NCBI RefSeq assembly: GCF_900129295.1
Contig: NZ_FQUU01000011.1
Coordinates: 96,575 to 160,574 of the forward strand
Source: Flavisolibacter ginsengisoli DSM 18119
Lineage (GTDB): Bacteria; Bacteroidota; Bacteroidia; Chitinophagales; Chitinophagaceae
Direction of reading: 5' to 3'
Length of the DNA: 64,000 nucleotides
Shown: positions 9,125 through 17,707 of the stretch, piece by piece
Position numbering within the stretch: the first letter of the stretch is position 1
How the letters are laid out: each line of letters starts with the position of its first letter
Notes under the pieces: generated by a model
Seen by the model: only the letters and a program-made list of their open reading frames with translations
Databases searched by the model: none
Told to the model about the DNA's origin: nothing
Program-made: the position numbers and the translations under genes

Positions 9125-9748
9125 CTAGTTCAGTTTAGCTATTTGGTCAGGTGCTATTGGCCCGGGCACCCTGTTTTGCACTGGCGGTGTTGACTTTAAA
9201 TAAGCGAAAATGGCCTTCAGGTCATCGTCCGTTGCATTTTTATACATGGCCCATGGCATTGGAGGCAATAGGGGACGTGAATTTTCCAATCCTTTATATT
9301 TTCCATGCCTGATAGCATTGATAAATTGTCCCTCGGTCCAGTTGCCTATACCCGTTGCATCTGAGGTCAGGTTAGCAGCAAACGATACACCCCAGGGTCC
9401 TACGAAGGTGGTAAGGTTATGACTAAACAGCACCCAGTTTTGCAATTCCTGCGCATTGATCTTCGGCACTGGAATAGTTTCAGGATGACCGGAAAGCATT
9501 CTTGCGCTATCTATTTCCGGTCCATGTGCCGTCATGACCTTTGGTGAATGACAATCATTACATCCCATTATTGTCACCAGGTATTGCCCGCGTCTGACCA
9601 TGTTTTCTTTACTGCCTGCTTCTGTAATTCCTTTCACTTCCACTACACCTTCATTATTAGTGGAAGGAGTTTTATCACTATTACAGGCTATAATGGCTGT
9701 GACAGCCAGCAAGCTGATGGTACACAGGACTATCGATACTTTTTTCAT
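9125..9748 (-). CDS. Lipoprotein c-type cytochrome
   Basis: Electron carrier anchored by lipid on the periplasmic side. The 207-aa protein has a lipoprotein signal peptide with lipobox IIAC (Cys22), one haem-c motif CNDCH (Cys63, Cys66, His67), and a likely axial-Met region PLLPPMPWAMYKN followed by the cytochrome helix DLKAIFAYLKSTPPVQNR. Only one haem site is present. It is the last gene of a minus-strand operon, 14 nt behind the hemerythrin-like gene, which suggests a shared redox or oxygen-related role. Confidence 0.9.
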   Translation of the reverse strand: MKKVSIVLCTISLLAVTAIIACNSDKTPSTNNEGVVEVKGITEAGSKENMVRRGQYLVTIMGCNDCHSPKVMTAHGPEIDSARMLSGHPETIPVPKINAQELQNWVLFSHNLTTFVGPWGVSFAANLTSDATGIGNWTEGQFINAIRHGKYKGLENSRPLLPPMPWAMYKNATDDDLKAIFAYLKSTPPVQNRVPGPIAPDQIAKLN

Positions 9749-9762
9749 TTTATATGATTTTA

Positions 9763-10443
9763 TTAATTTAAAACCACGCTTTCCTGTAAAGATTCCACCA
9801 GGTTCTGGAAGCGTTTTTTTGGGTATTCCTGCCTGGCCTTATCAAACAGCGTTTGATAAACAATTGCAGGTGCTGTGCGTTGTACTGACATGAGCCAGGC
9901 AGCAGCCTCTTTATTGTTTATACCACGCAACATCCATTTTGAGAAAAAATCCTGGTGCCAGGGCTCAGTTGATTCAACGATCCTGTTTTGTATCTGAAGT
10001 ATTTCTCCATCTGTGTAATATCTCCAAAGTATGTTATTGATAACATCTTCTTCCTTAGCCATATGTTTCAGGTTGAAGGCAACAAACTCCACGAATATTA
10101 CATTGAGTTTTCTGCCTGCGATTTCCCTGTCAGCGGCTTTCAATAAATTGTCAAGCTGTTTTACCGCATCAGATAATTGGCTTGCCAATGCAAGGTCAGC
10201 CACATGTTCCTGCTCAAAACTATCTACTACTGAGGGCTCATATTGTAAAATAGCAGGAAGAACAAATGTATCTTCCTTGTGGGCATGTTCGTCAAATAAC
10301 ATCACCACTTCCCTTACTTTTTCTAGGGCTGATTCTGATTCAGAGACTGAGGTGAAATCTGCCTGTTGCAATTGTAGTGCAGTATCATATAAGGCTGCCC
10401 GAAGACCTTTGTGTATCTGGTTAAAAATATTGAACCTTTCCAT
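9763..10443 (-). CDS. Hemerythrin-like (HHE) domain protein
   Basis: A 226-aa cytoplasmic-type protein with the His/Glu spacing of a di-iron hemerythrin four-helix bundle in its first ~140 residues: His11, His53/His55 with Glu57 (DEHAHKEDTF), His80 (FEQEHV) and His127 with Glu131 (LKHMAKEE). The last ~80 residues are helical with no known domain. Such proteins bind O2 or NO, or sense iron or oxygen. It is the middle gene of the operon, 41 nt after the DUF5602-like gene and 14 nt before the cytochrome. Confidence 0.85.
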   Translation of the reverse strand: MERFNIFNQIHKGLRAALYDTALQLQQADFTSVSESESALEKVREVVMLFDEHAHKEDTFVLPAILQYEPSVVDSFEQEHVADLALASQLSDAVKQLDNLLKAADREIAGRKLNVIFVEFVAFNLKHMAKEEDVINNILWRYYTDGEILQIQNRIVESTEPWHQDFFSKWMLRGINNKEAAAWLMSVQRTAPAIVYQTLFDKARQEYPKKRFQNLVESLQESVVLN

Positions 10444-10484
10444 GATTAATGTATTTATGGTTAAGTAATAATATATAGTACTTA

Positions 10485-11246
10485 TCAGGAAGCCTGGCGG
10501 TACACAAAGCCTTCGAGTGAAATATTAGTAGTACCTGCTTCTTTATTAATTGTCATCCGGGTAGGATAATATCCTGATACTTTAAATTTAGAAGGTTGAG
10601 GAATGGTGCGTTGGAAAGAAGAAGTTGCTTTTAAGAAAGCAAGGGTAATCATGGGTTCATAGAATACAACCTGGCCATCATACGATCCATATAAGAATGT
10701 TTGAGTGAAGGGAACGCCGTGAAGTTCAGGTGAAGTCACATCAATCCAATGCTTTCCCATCATAGGTACAGGAGGTCCTGCGATGTAGTTGGCGGGCACG
10801 TAATCAGTGGAAGGCAGATTTTCCATCTTTGCCATATCTACATAATTCATTACCTCGTTTGGCGCCGTTAAATAAAAATGCATATCAAAATGAGCTGTAT
10901 CATATACCCCGGCAGGTTCATGTCCCATTGGGTTCCAATTAAGCATAATAAACTTGAAAGGAGTTGCTTCAAGTGCTTTTCCCGGTAATGTGATCAGTAT
11001 ATTGTTTTCGTGTGTATGACCTTCTCCTGATCCAGATTCTCCTACTTGTACGGAGGCCAATGTAGCAGCATCGAGAGTTAAGGTTAGTTTTTCAGGATTT
11101 CCCTCGCTATTAAGTTTTAAAGAGCTCCAGGCTTTACCATGGTAAACTTCTGATTCGGGTCCTTTGAAGAAATTGGTATTATCCTTATCTTTTTTGCAGG
11201 ACACCAGGGCAACAACAATGGTAAATAATGCAATAACTTTTTTCAT
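10485..11246 (-). CDS. DUF5602 (TTHB210-like) lipoprotein
   Basis: A 253-aa lipoprotein (lipobox LVSC near residue 17) of a family I recognise as DUF5602/TTHB210-like, with no known biochemical function. The family's core is visible: LNWNPMGHEPAGVYDTAHFDMHFY, rich in potential metal ligands (His, Asp), then MMGKHWIDVTSPELHG and FYEPMITLAFL. A paralogue with the same core lies at 26864-27733. It leads an operon with a hemerythrin-like protein and a cytochrome c, which hints at metal or redox chemistry in the envelope. Confidence 0.75.
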   Translation of the reverse strand: MKKVIALFTIVVALVSCKKDKDNTNFFKGPESEVYHGKAWSSLKLNSEGNPEKLTLTLDAATLASVQVGESGSGEGHTHENNILITLPGKALEATPFKFIMLNWNPMGHEPAGVYDTAHFDMHFYLTAPNEVMNYVDMAKMENLPSTDYVPANYIAGPPVPMMGKHWIDVTSPELHGVPFTQTFLYGSYDGQVVFYEPMITLAFLKATSSFQRTIPQPSKFKVSGYYPTRMTINKEAGTTNISLEGFVYRQAS

Positions 11247-11445
11247 AAAACTGTTCTTGGTTTGTTTTTATTGTGGTTAATGATTTGTTGGATGTAAAAT
11301 TCAGTCATGCAGCGATCAAGGAAAAGCGGTTTATGCATGAATTGGACATATGCGGCAATGAGTTGAAACGGCTTTGAATGCACTCAATTCCTTTAATAAA
11401 AAGATGAATTGAGTGATTATTGTAATCAATTGCAATTATGTTGGG

Positions 11446-14400
11446 ATGAAATATTCCTGTATAATATTTCTGCGCATTAAATTTGAAATTATAATACTGG
11501 CTGCATTGGTAAGATTTGTCAATTCTGTTATTCTGCTTTTGTTCTTAACTGTTACTGCCTATTCCCAGCATGCCAGGCAGTATTCCTTTAAGCATTTTTC
11601 TGTTTCCAATGGATTGGCCTCTAATACAGTTAGTGCCACTATCCAGGACGACCAGGGGTATATGTGGTTTGCCACAGTTAATGGCCTTCAACGTTATGAT
11701 GGCAATGGGTTTATCACTTTTAAATCAAACGAAAAGGATCCCCACGCTATTCCAAGCACTCATATCATAACTCTGTTCCTTGATAATAAAAAACGTCTAT
11801 GGCTTTATGGTGATAATCAAAAGGTGGGCATTTTTGATACACGCAAATTTATTTTTAAAGAAGTGTCTGTACAGGATAAAAAGCCCTTTTATGATCCTGT
11901 ATCTTTCAGACAGTTGCCTACTGGGGAATTAATATTAAAAGCTTATGGGCTTTTATATGAGTATAGTGAAAAGGAAAATTTTTTTGCGCCGGCGAGGTTA
12001 ATTGGCGGATTGCCACATAACTGGGTGCTTAATGATATTTATTGGGATACTGCCAGGAAAAGATACTGGATCAGTTGCGATTCAGGCCTGGTTCAATATG
12101 ACCCTCAATCTAAGCATGTAAATTATCGTGGTCATAATGTTGATAACGATCCGGTAATAGAGGCTTTCAAAAACCAGCTAAAGCCTTTTGGCGCATTTTC
12201 TGACGCACATTCCAACCTTGTATTTGTTTATTGGCCACCGACCCAGGGAGCACCCGAGATCAAACGCTATAATCAAGAAACAAAAAAAACGGAGAGTTTT
12301 AAATTATGGTCCCAATTGGGTTACCACGAGATCAATGGTTTCCTCTTGCAACGAAATGGCAGGTTATGGGTATACGGTATGCCATTTTTTATGGAGTGGA
12401 CAGAAGAAAAGCAACCCTTTATTCTTTTATCCGGTGAAAACCTTGATGAGCCAAAGATCAAGTATGACTATGCTTACCAGGCATTTGAAGACAGGGAAAG
12501 CAATATTTGGATTTCTACTGATAATGGAGTTTTCCTTTTTAATCCCGATGCACAGATATTTAATACTTATGGATTAGTGGGCCCGGGAGACAAGGCCACA
12601 AAAGAGAGGCCTGTACAGGCAGTGATCCAGTTAAAGGATGACCGGATCTTTGTGGGTACCTGGGGCTCTAGTGGAATATATTGTTTTGACAAGAATTTCA
12701 ACCCTATTCCCTTGCCTTCTTGCATGAAGGAAAAAGGAAAATACTATACGGTCTGGGATATGGCTGTAAATAGTAAAACAGGTGAATTATGGATCACCCT
12801 GCAGGCAGGGGGGCTGGTGATCTACAATCCTAAAACCAATAAGCTCTTTGAGTCTTACCCGGAAATATTTAGCAAATCAACCATCAGGCAGATAGATGAA
12901 GACACATCAGGTAATATGTGGTTCGGCACTCAAAATGGCAAAGTCATTAAATGGGATATAGACAAAGCCAATGGGGATCCATCCAAAGGATATGAGTTGG
13001 TATGCCAGACTACTATGGTCTATAAAGTGCATTTCGATTACCAGGGTTTTATCTGGGTAGGTACCTTCGGAGATGGTCTTTTAAAGATTGATACCAGGAC
13101 AAAAAGAATCGTCAAACGGTTTACCAAAGAAAGTGTTGAGGGAGAAAGAATATTTAACAATTTTCCTTCCGACATGACTTACTATAATGACACAACATTG
13201 ATAGTGACAGGGGGGGCTATTAATATCGTGAATACCCGCACGAATAAAGTTAGTTTTCTTAGTGATGTTGACGGACTTCCTTCTAACACTGCAGAATCAA
13301 TCGAAAAGGACGACAATGGAATTCTTTGGGTGGGAATGACCAATGGAATTTGTAGGGTAAATCTTTCCAAAAAGCTGATCAGCTATTATGACAGGAGGGA
13401 TGGTATTGCTTATGATAAATTTGCAAAAACGGGTGTGCAGGAGTTAAATGACGGTCGTTTGGTATTTTTTACCGATCATAATTTCCTGGTGTTTAACCCT
13501 TCCATTTTTACGCAGCGTAATAAACCTTATAAGCCCTATCTCACCTCTTTTATGTTGGGAGGAAAAGCGCTGTCAATGGATTCGCTTTCGAAAGCCGGCA
13601 AAGTGATCCTGAATTATGATAATACCTCCATAGGCATCAATTTCAGTGCTTTAAGCTATTTACAACAAACAAAGCTGCACTATTACTACAGGCTTGAGGG
13701 TGCTGATAAGGATTGGATACATGCTGATAAGCCTTCGGAAGCATTGTATAATTACCTGGCGCCGGGAAGTTATACATTCCAGGTAAAAACAGAAAATACG
13801 GATGGTATTACGAGCAGCGAGATCGCTTCTTTTTTAATTATCGTAAGGCCGCCATTCTGGAGTACCTGGTGGTTTTATGGGTTGGTGATCTTATTGATCA
13901 TTACCATTCTCTATGTTCTTGATAAGGAAAGGATCAATAAAAGGGCCTCATTAAGGCAAATGCGGAGGCAAATTGCAGGAAACCTTCACCAGGAGATCAG
14001 CCGAACACTGAATAATATTAATGTATTGAGTGAGATCGCTAAGATCAAGGCTGATAAGAACATAGAGCAATCAAAAGATTTCATCACACAAATAAGTTCC
14101 AAGAGCAGGTATATGATGGAGGCTATGGATGATATGTTGTGGAGCATAGATCCGCAGAATGACAGCATGAAAAAAACTATCCTGCGTATCAAGGAGTTGA
14201 CAGAAGGGTTACGATCTTCTTATGATGTTGATATAGACCTGATCGTAGATCATAAAGTGCAGCTGTTGGAATTGGACATGAAATTTCGGCATGATATATT
14301 TTTCTTCTATAAAGAAGCATTGACCTATATGCTTGAGAATATTTGTTGCAACCAGATTTTTGTGAACATCAACCAGGTAAAGTCTAAAATGATGGTAGAA

Positions 14401-14553
14401 ATTCTCTCAGAATGTGATGAGTCAACAGCTGATTTTAAAAGCCGGTTTCAAAAAGCCATGCATAAACGATCAGAGAATCTTTCAGCAAATATGGAAGTCA
14501 CTACAGACAATAAAAGCATTTCAGTGGTTTTGTTGGTTAACTTAAAAAGCTGA
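11446..14553 (+). CDS. Two-component propeller sensor with degenerate histidine-kinase end
   Basis: A ~1035-aa inner-membrane sensor. After a signal peptide come many beta-propeller repeats (DDQGYMWFATVNGLQRYDG, ESNIWISTDNGVFLF, DNGILWVGMTNGICRV), then a Y_Y_Y domain (~residues 700-790), one membrane helix (WWFYGLVILLIITILYVL) and a HisKA_3-like dimerisation helix with His848 (AGNLHQEISRTLNN). The ATPase part is degenerate: the N-box reads KEALTYMLEN, and no glycine-rich ATP-lid motifs follow before the stop at residue 1035. I chose ATG 11446. A GTG at 11413 would add 11 residues before an already sufficient leader. Faces the LytTR operon convergently. Confidence 0.85.
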   Translation: MKYSCIIFLRIKFEIIILAALVRFVNSVILLLFLTVTAYSQHARQYSFKHFSVSNGLASNTVSATIQDDQGYMWFATVNGLQRYDGNGFITFKSNEKDPHAIPSTHIITLFLDNKKRLWLYGDNQKVGIFDTRKFIFKEVSVQDKKPFYDPVSFRQLPTGELILKAYGLLYEYSEKENFFAPARLIGGLPHNWVLNDIYWDTARKRYWISCDSGLVQYDPQSKHVNYRGHNVDNDPVIEAFKNQLKPFGAFSDAHSNLVFVYWPPTQGAPEIKRYNQETKKTESFKLWSQLGYHEINGFLLQRNGRLWVYGMPFFMEWTEEKQPFILLSGENLDEPKIKYDYAYQAFEDRESNIWISTDNGVFLFNPDAQIFNTYGLVGPGDKATKERPVQAVIQLKDDRIFVGTWGSSGIYCFDKNFNPIPLPSCMKEKGKYYTVWDMAVNSKTGELWITLQAGGLVIYNPKTNKLFESYPEIFSKSTIRQIDEDTSGNMWFGTQNGKVIKWDIDKANGDPSKGYELVCQTTMVYKVHFDYQGFIWVGTFGDGLLKIDTRTKRIVKRFTKESVEGERIFNNFPSDMTYYNDTTLIVTGGAINIVNTRTNKVSFLSDVDGLPSNTAESIEKDDNGILWVGMTNGICRVNLSKKLISYYDRRDGIAYDKFAKTGVQELNDGRLVFFTDHNFLVFNPSIFTQRNKPYKPYLTSFMLGGKALSMDSLSKAGKVILNYDNTSIGINFSALSYLQQTKLHYYYRLEGADKDWIHADKPSEALYNYLAPGSYTFQVKTENTDGITSSEIASFLIIVRPPFWSTWWFYGLVILLIITILYVLDKERINKRASLRQMRRQIAGNLHQEISRTLNNINVLSEIAKIKADKNIEQSKDFITQISSKSRYMMEAMDDMLWSIDPQNDSMKKTILRIKELTEGLRSSYDVDIDLIVDHKVQLLELDMKFRHDIFFFYKEALTYMLENICCNQIFVNINQVKSKMMVEILSECDESTADFKSRFQKAMHKRSENLSANMEVTTDNKSISVVLLVNLKS

Positions 14554-14579
14554 GTTTTTTTATTGCCCCAGCTTTTTAA
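14542..14579. terminator. Bidirectional terminator between convergent signalling genes
   Basis: An 11-bp inverted repeat TTAAAAAGCTG (14542-14552) / CAGCTTTTTAA (14569-14579) overlaps the stop codon of the propeller sensor and precedes the end of the LytTR gene on the other strand. A/T runs flank both sides. Confidence 0.65.
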
Positions 14580-14595
14580 ATATTTTCGGGAGATT

Positions 14596-15381
14596 CTATT
14601 TACCTAGCCAGTTTTTAAACTCAGTTACTTTCTCACGGCTAACGATTGCTTCTTTATCTGTTTCAGGTTTTAATTGTAGCATCAAGCGGTTTCCAAAATA
14701 ATCATGGATCTGTGCTACACTATTTACCGAAATAAAAAATGAACGGCTGATGCGGAAATATTTATCGGGATCCAACATTTCATTTAATTCATCCATGGTA
14801 TAATCCACCACAAACTTTTTATTATCCAATGTTTTAAAAAAATTCAACCTGCCATCACTGAAAAAATAGGCTATATCGTCTACTTCCACCGAAACCAGTT
14901 TTTGACCATGTTTGACTAAAAATCTTTTGCGGAATTCTTTTGTCTGTAATTTTTGCTGCAATTCCTTTACAAGATCTTCAATCAATACTTTAGGTGTAGA
15001 TACATCCGAAGTATACATTTTTTTCATTTCCCTGTATTTTTCCAGTGCGGCTTGCAGGTCTTCTTTCTGTACAGGTTTTAATAAATAATCTACGCTGTTC
15101 ACCTTAAATGCTTTCAAAGCAAATTCATCATAAGAAGTAATAAATATTACGGGGCTTTTTACCTGGACATGATTGAATATTTCAAAACTCTGACCGTCAG
15201 CCAACTCAATATCCATGAGTATCAGGTCAGGAGAAGGATTGTTTTGCAGCCAGTTTACCGTGCTTTTTATACTGTCGGCTTCTCCAACAACGTTGGCAGA
15301 TTCGTCAACTGTCAATAATGTCTTTTTAAGCTTTTTTACAGCCAGTTCTTCATCTTCTACTATTAGAATATTCATTTCCAA
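14596..15381 (-). CDS. LytTR-family response regulator
   Basis: DNA-binding response regulator. The receiver domain (1-~120) has the acidic pocket VEDEE, phospho-acceptor Asp57 (LILMDIEL), Thr/Ser in FITSYDE and Lys102 (YLLKPV). A LytTR domain fills ~155-260 (RFLVKHGQKLVSVEVDDIAYFFSDGR, DKYFRISRSFFISVN). A start at the third codon (ATG, 15375) is equally possible. The gene overlaps the upstream kinase by 10 nt (or 4 nt with the later start), so translational coupling and a cognate pair are likely. Confidence 0.94.
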   Translation of the reverse strand: MEMNILIVEDEELAVKKLKKTLLTVDESANVVGEADSIKSTVNWLQNNPSPDLILMDIELADGQSFEIFNHVQVKSPVIFITSYDEFALKAFKVNSVDYLLKPVQKEDLQAALEKYREMKKMYTSDVSTPKVLIEDLVKELQQKLQTKEFRKRFLVKHGQKLVSVEVDDIAYFFSDGRLNFFKTLDNKKFVVDYTMDELNEMLDPDKYFRISRSFFISVNSVAQIHDYFGNRLMLQLKPETDKEAIVSREKVTEFKNWLGK

Positions 15382-16463
15382 GGTTTTATTATGAATTCAT
15401 TAGATACTAATTTCTGTTGGGTGATCTTATTCCATATAAGCGGCAGCACCACGCTAAAACTTGTTTTGTCTTCCAACACCTGGAATCCTGGCTGGCTTAG
15501 TAGTTCATATTTGTTCCGGATATTTTCCAATCCTATTTTGTTGGAAGGGCCCTTTATGGACCGGGTTTGAAGCGTGTTACTTACTACAAGTTTATTTCCT
15601 GTTGTAGTAAATATATCTATGACAAGGGGCTTGTTTTTTGAGAGCACATTGTGTTTGACTGCATTTTCCAGCAATAATTGTAAAGAAAGAGATGGCAAAA
15701 GGTACTGGTCATATTTTTTATCAATTTCTATCTCCAGTTGAACCGCATCTCCATGCCTTGTTTTCAATAATTGGTAATACGATTCAATAAAGCGTATCTC
15801 TGTCTGCAAAGTGCTTAAGCCATCCTCATTGTTTCTAAGCAAGTATCTATACACCTTACTTAATTCATTTAAAAAAACCTCTGCCTGTTTCCTGTCCTCA
15901 GAAATAAGTGATGACAATGTGTTGAAACAATTGAACAGGAAATGGGGATTGACCTGGCTTTTAAGTGTTTCAAATTCCTGCAGTATGGTAAGTTGTTCCA
16001 GCTTTTCCTTTTCAACCACCAATAATTTCCATTGGTTGAATGTATAATTAGCCTCCCACATAGAGGTAGACATAAGCGTAAGCCCCAGGCTACAATAAAC
16101 TGCAAAACCCAATTTCTGAAGGTTTAATTCATAACCAAGGAAATGCAGTGAATCAAAAAAAGTGAAAATGAAAATAAAGGCTAACGTTCGGATTAAAAAA
16201 TGTGATAGTCCTAATATGGCCAGGCGCCGTGGCGTTTGCCTGATATCAGGAAATTCCTCTCTCAGTCGGTTCATTAATGCTATTTGAAGATACCAGGAAA
16301 CGCAACCAATGAAATAGATCAATGGAAACGAAAAGAGCCAGACTTTCACATCTGTAAATGCCCTTGAACCAAACAAAAGGTTATTCAAAAGAAGACATAT
16401 AAAGGGCATCATTATAAAAAATGATGTCCATTCAGTCCTCGTTGGTTTGATCCATTTGATCAT
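15372..16463 (-). CDS. PF06580-type sensor histidine kinase
   Basis: Membrane kinase of the LytS/YehU class, 363 aa. About four hydrophobic helices occupy residues ~12-135. The phospho-acceptor region LKSQVNPHFLFNCFNTLSSLI contains His174. The ATPase N-box LLENAVKHNVL (~265-275) and the glycine motif GLENIRNKYELL are intact. It overlaps both neighbours (4 nt with the paralogous kinase upstream, 10 nt with the LytTR regulator downstream) and is the most plausible active kinase of the set. Confidence 0.92.
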   Translation of the reverse strand: MIKWIKPTRTEWTSFFIMMPFICLLLNNLLFGSRAFTDVKVWLFSFPLIYFIGCVSWYLQIALMNRLREEFPDIRQTPRRLAILGLSHFLIRTLAFIFIFTFFDSLHFLGYELNLQKLGFAVYCSLGLTLMSTSMWEANYTFNQWKLLVVEKEKLEQLTILQEFETLKSQVNPHFLFNCFNTLSSLISEDRKQAEVFLNELSKVYRYLLRNNEDGLSTLQTEIRFIESYYQLLKTRHGDAVQLEIEIDKKYDQYLLPSLSLQLLLENAVKHNVLSKNKPLVIDIFTTTGNKLVVSNTLQTRSIKGPSNKIGLENIRNKYELLSQPGFQVLEDKTSFSVVLPLIWNKITQQKLVSNEFIIKPWK

Positions 16464-17527
16464 GCTTCAGTTAATTCTTTAGTTTTCAATAAAGGCAGTT
16501 GAATGGTTCTATAGGTTGGAGTTTCTGTAATTTGGACTTCCTTTTGGCAAAGCAGTTTGAACTTATTGGAAATGTTTTCAATTCCTTCGTCAAAACAATC
16601 ACTACAATTTAATTTTAGTTGTACCGTGTTTTTGATCACCAGTTCATTAGGCCCTTTGCTGCTGATCTCAATTAACAGGGGATTTGATTTACTTGACTCG
16701 TTGAATGTTAGAATATTTTCAAAAAGCATTTGCAATGTAAGCGGCGGCAAATATTGTTCGTATTGTTCTGTATCTATGGAAATTGCCAGCTGCAACCCCT
16801 CGGCATACCGGGCCTTTAATAAAAAATAATAGGACCTGATAAAGGTAATTTCAGTTTGCAGGCTCACCAATTGCTCTTCATTATTACGAAGTAAATAGCG
16901 GTAAACCTTGCTCATATGATCAAGAAAATCTTCTGCTTTGTCTGCATCTTCATGTATAAGGCTGGATAAGGTGTTTAGACCATTAAAAAGGAAATGCGGA
17001 TTCATCTGGCTTTTTAATCCCAGCAATTGGCTTTGCATGTATTCTTTTTTGAGTTGCTCTGTTTCGTATAAGGTTACCCGGTAACTTTCATATCGCGAAA
17101 CACCTTCGTTCAAAAAAGTGAGGAATACATTCATTACAGCAAACGTCAAAAAGCATTTGCCAAAGTTTGATTCATCATAGGAGTAACCCATAAAATGAAA
17201 CAGGTCATAGGCGCGGCATAGTACAGACAGGTAAACCCCTGTTAATAATACAAATACAGTTATGGTCAAAAACAATCTTCTGTAAACTTCGTGTGCATTT
17301 GGGAAGCGGTTGCGAAGGGATACTGCTATTTGTCCATATATAAAAAACGCTAAACACAATACAATAAATGTGACAAGTGTGGCCCAGGCAAAAACCCGCA
17401 ATTCGCTGAAATAAACTGAGCCAAATAAAAAATAATTCATAAGTATGGCCATAGGAAACATGGTGAGCACCATGATATGCAGTTCCTTGCTATTATATTT
17501 TTCAAACTTTATATAACCAGCCATCAT
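16460..17527 (-). CDS. PF06580-type sensor kinase paralogue with degraded N-box
   Basis: A 355-aa paralogue of the kinase just downstream with the same layout: four membrane helices, then LKSQMNPHFLFNGLNTLSSLI with His178. The N-box is eroded to LFENILTFNESS (~268-279): Glu270 and Asn271 remain, but the Lys-His of ENAVKHN are lost. The late motif reads EGIENISNKFKLL. Its own ATP use may be weak, and it could act as partner or modulator of the adjacent kinase. First gene of a three-gene operon, sharing an ATGA overlap with the next. Confidence 0.88.
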   Translation of the reverse strand: MMAGYIKFEKYNSKELHIMVLTMFPMAILMNYFLFGSVYFSELRVFAWATLVTFIVLCLAFFIYGQIAVSLRNRFPNAHEVYRRLFLTITVFVLLTGVYLSVLCRAYDLFHFMGYSYDESNFGKCFLTFAVMNVFLTFLNEGVSRYESYRVTLYETEQLKKEYMQSQLLGLKSQMNPHFLFNGLNTLSSLIHEDADKAEDFLDHMSKVYRYLLRNNEEQLVSLQTEITFIRSYYFLLKARYAEGLQLAISIDTEQYEQYLPPLTLQMLFENILTFNESSKSNPLLIEISSKGPNELVIKNTVQLKLNCSDCFDEGIENISNKFKLLCQKEVQITETPTYRTIQLPLLKTKELTEA

Positions 17528-17707
17528 TTTAAAGTTAAGGCCTTTAATTGCTCAGTTCAGGGAGCAGGAGGTTATTTGAAATTTACTGGGTATGAATTGA
17601 GCAAAACCCTGTATGAATTGCATAAATATAAATCATAATAATAGACTTTTGACAGGCATCCTGAATTGAAAGTTTATTGCAATTAAACCTTCCCGTTACA
17701 AACACAA

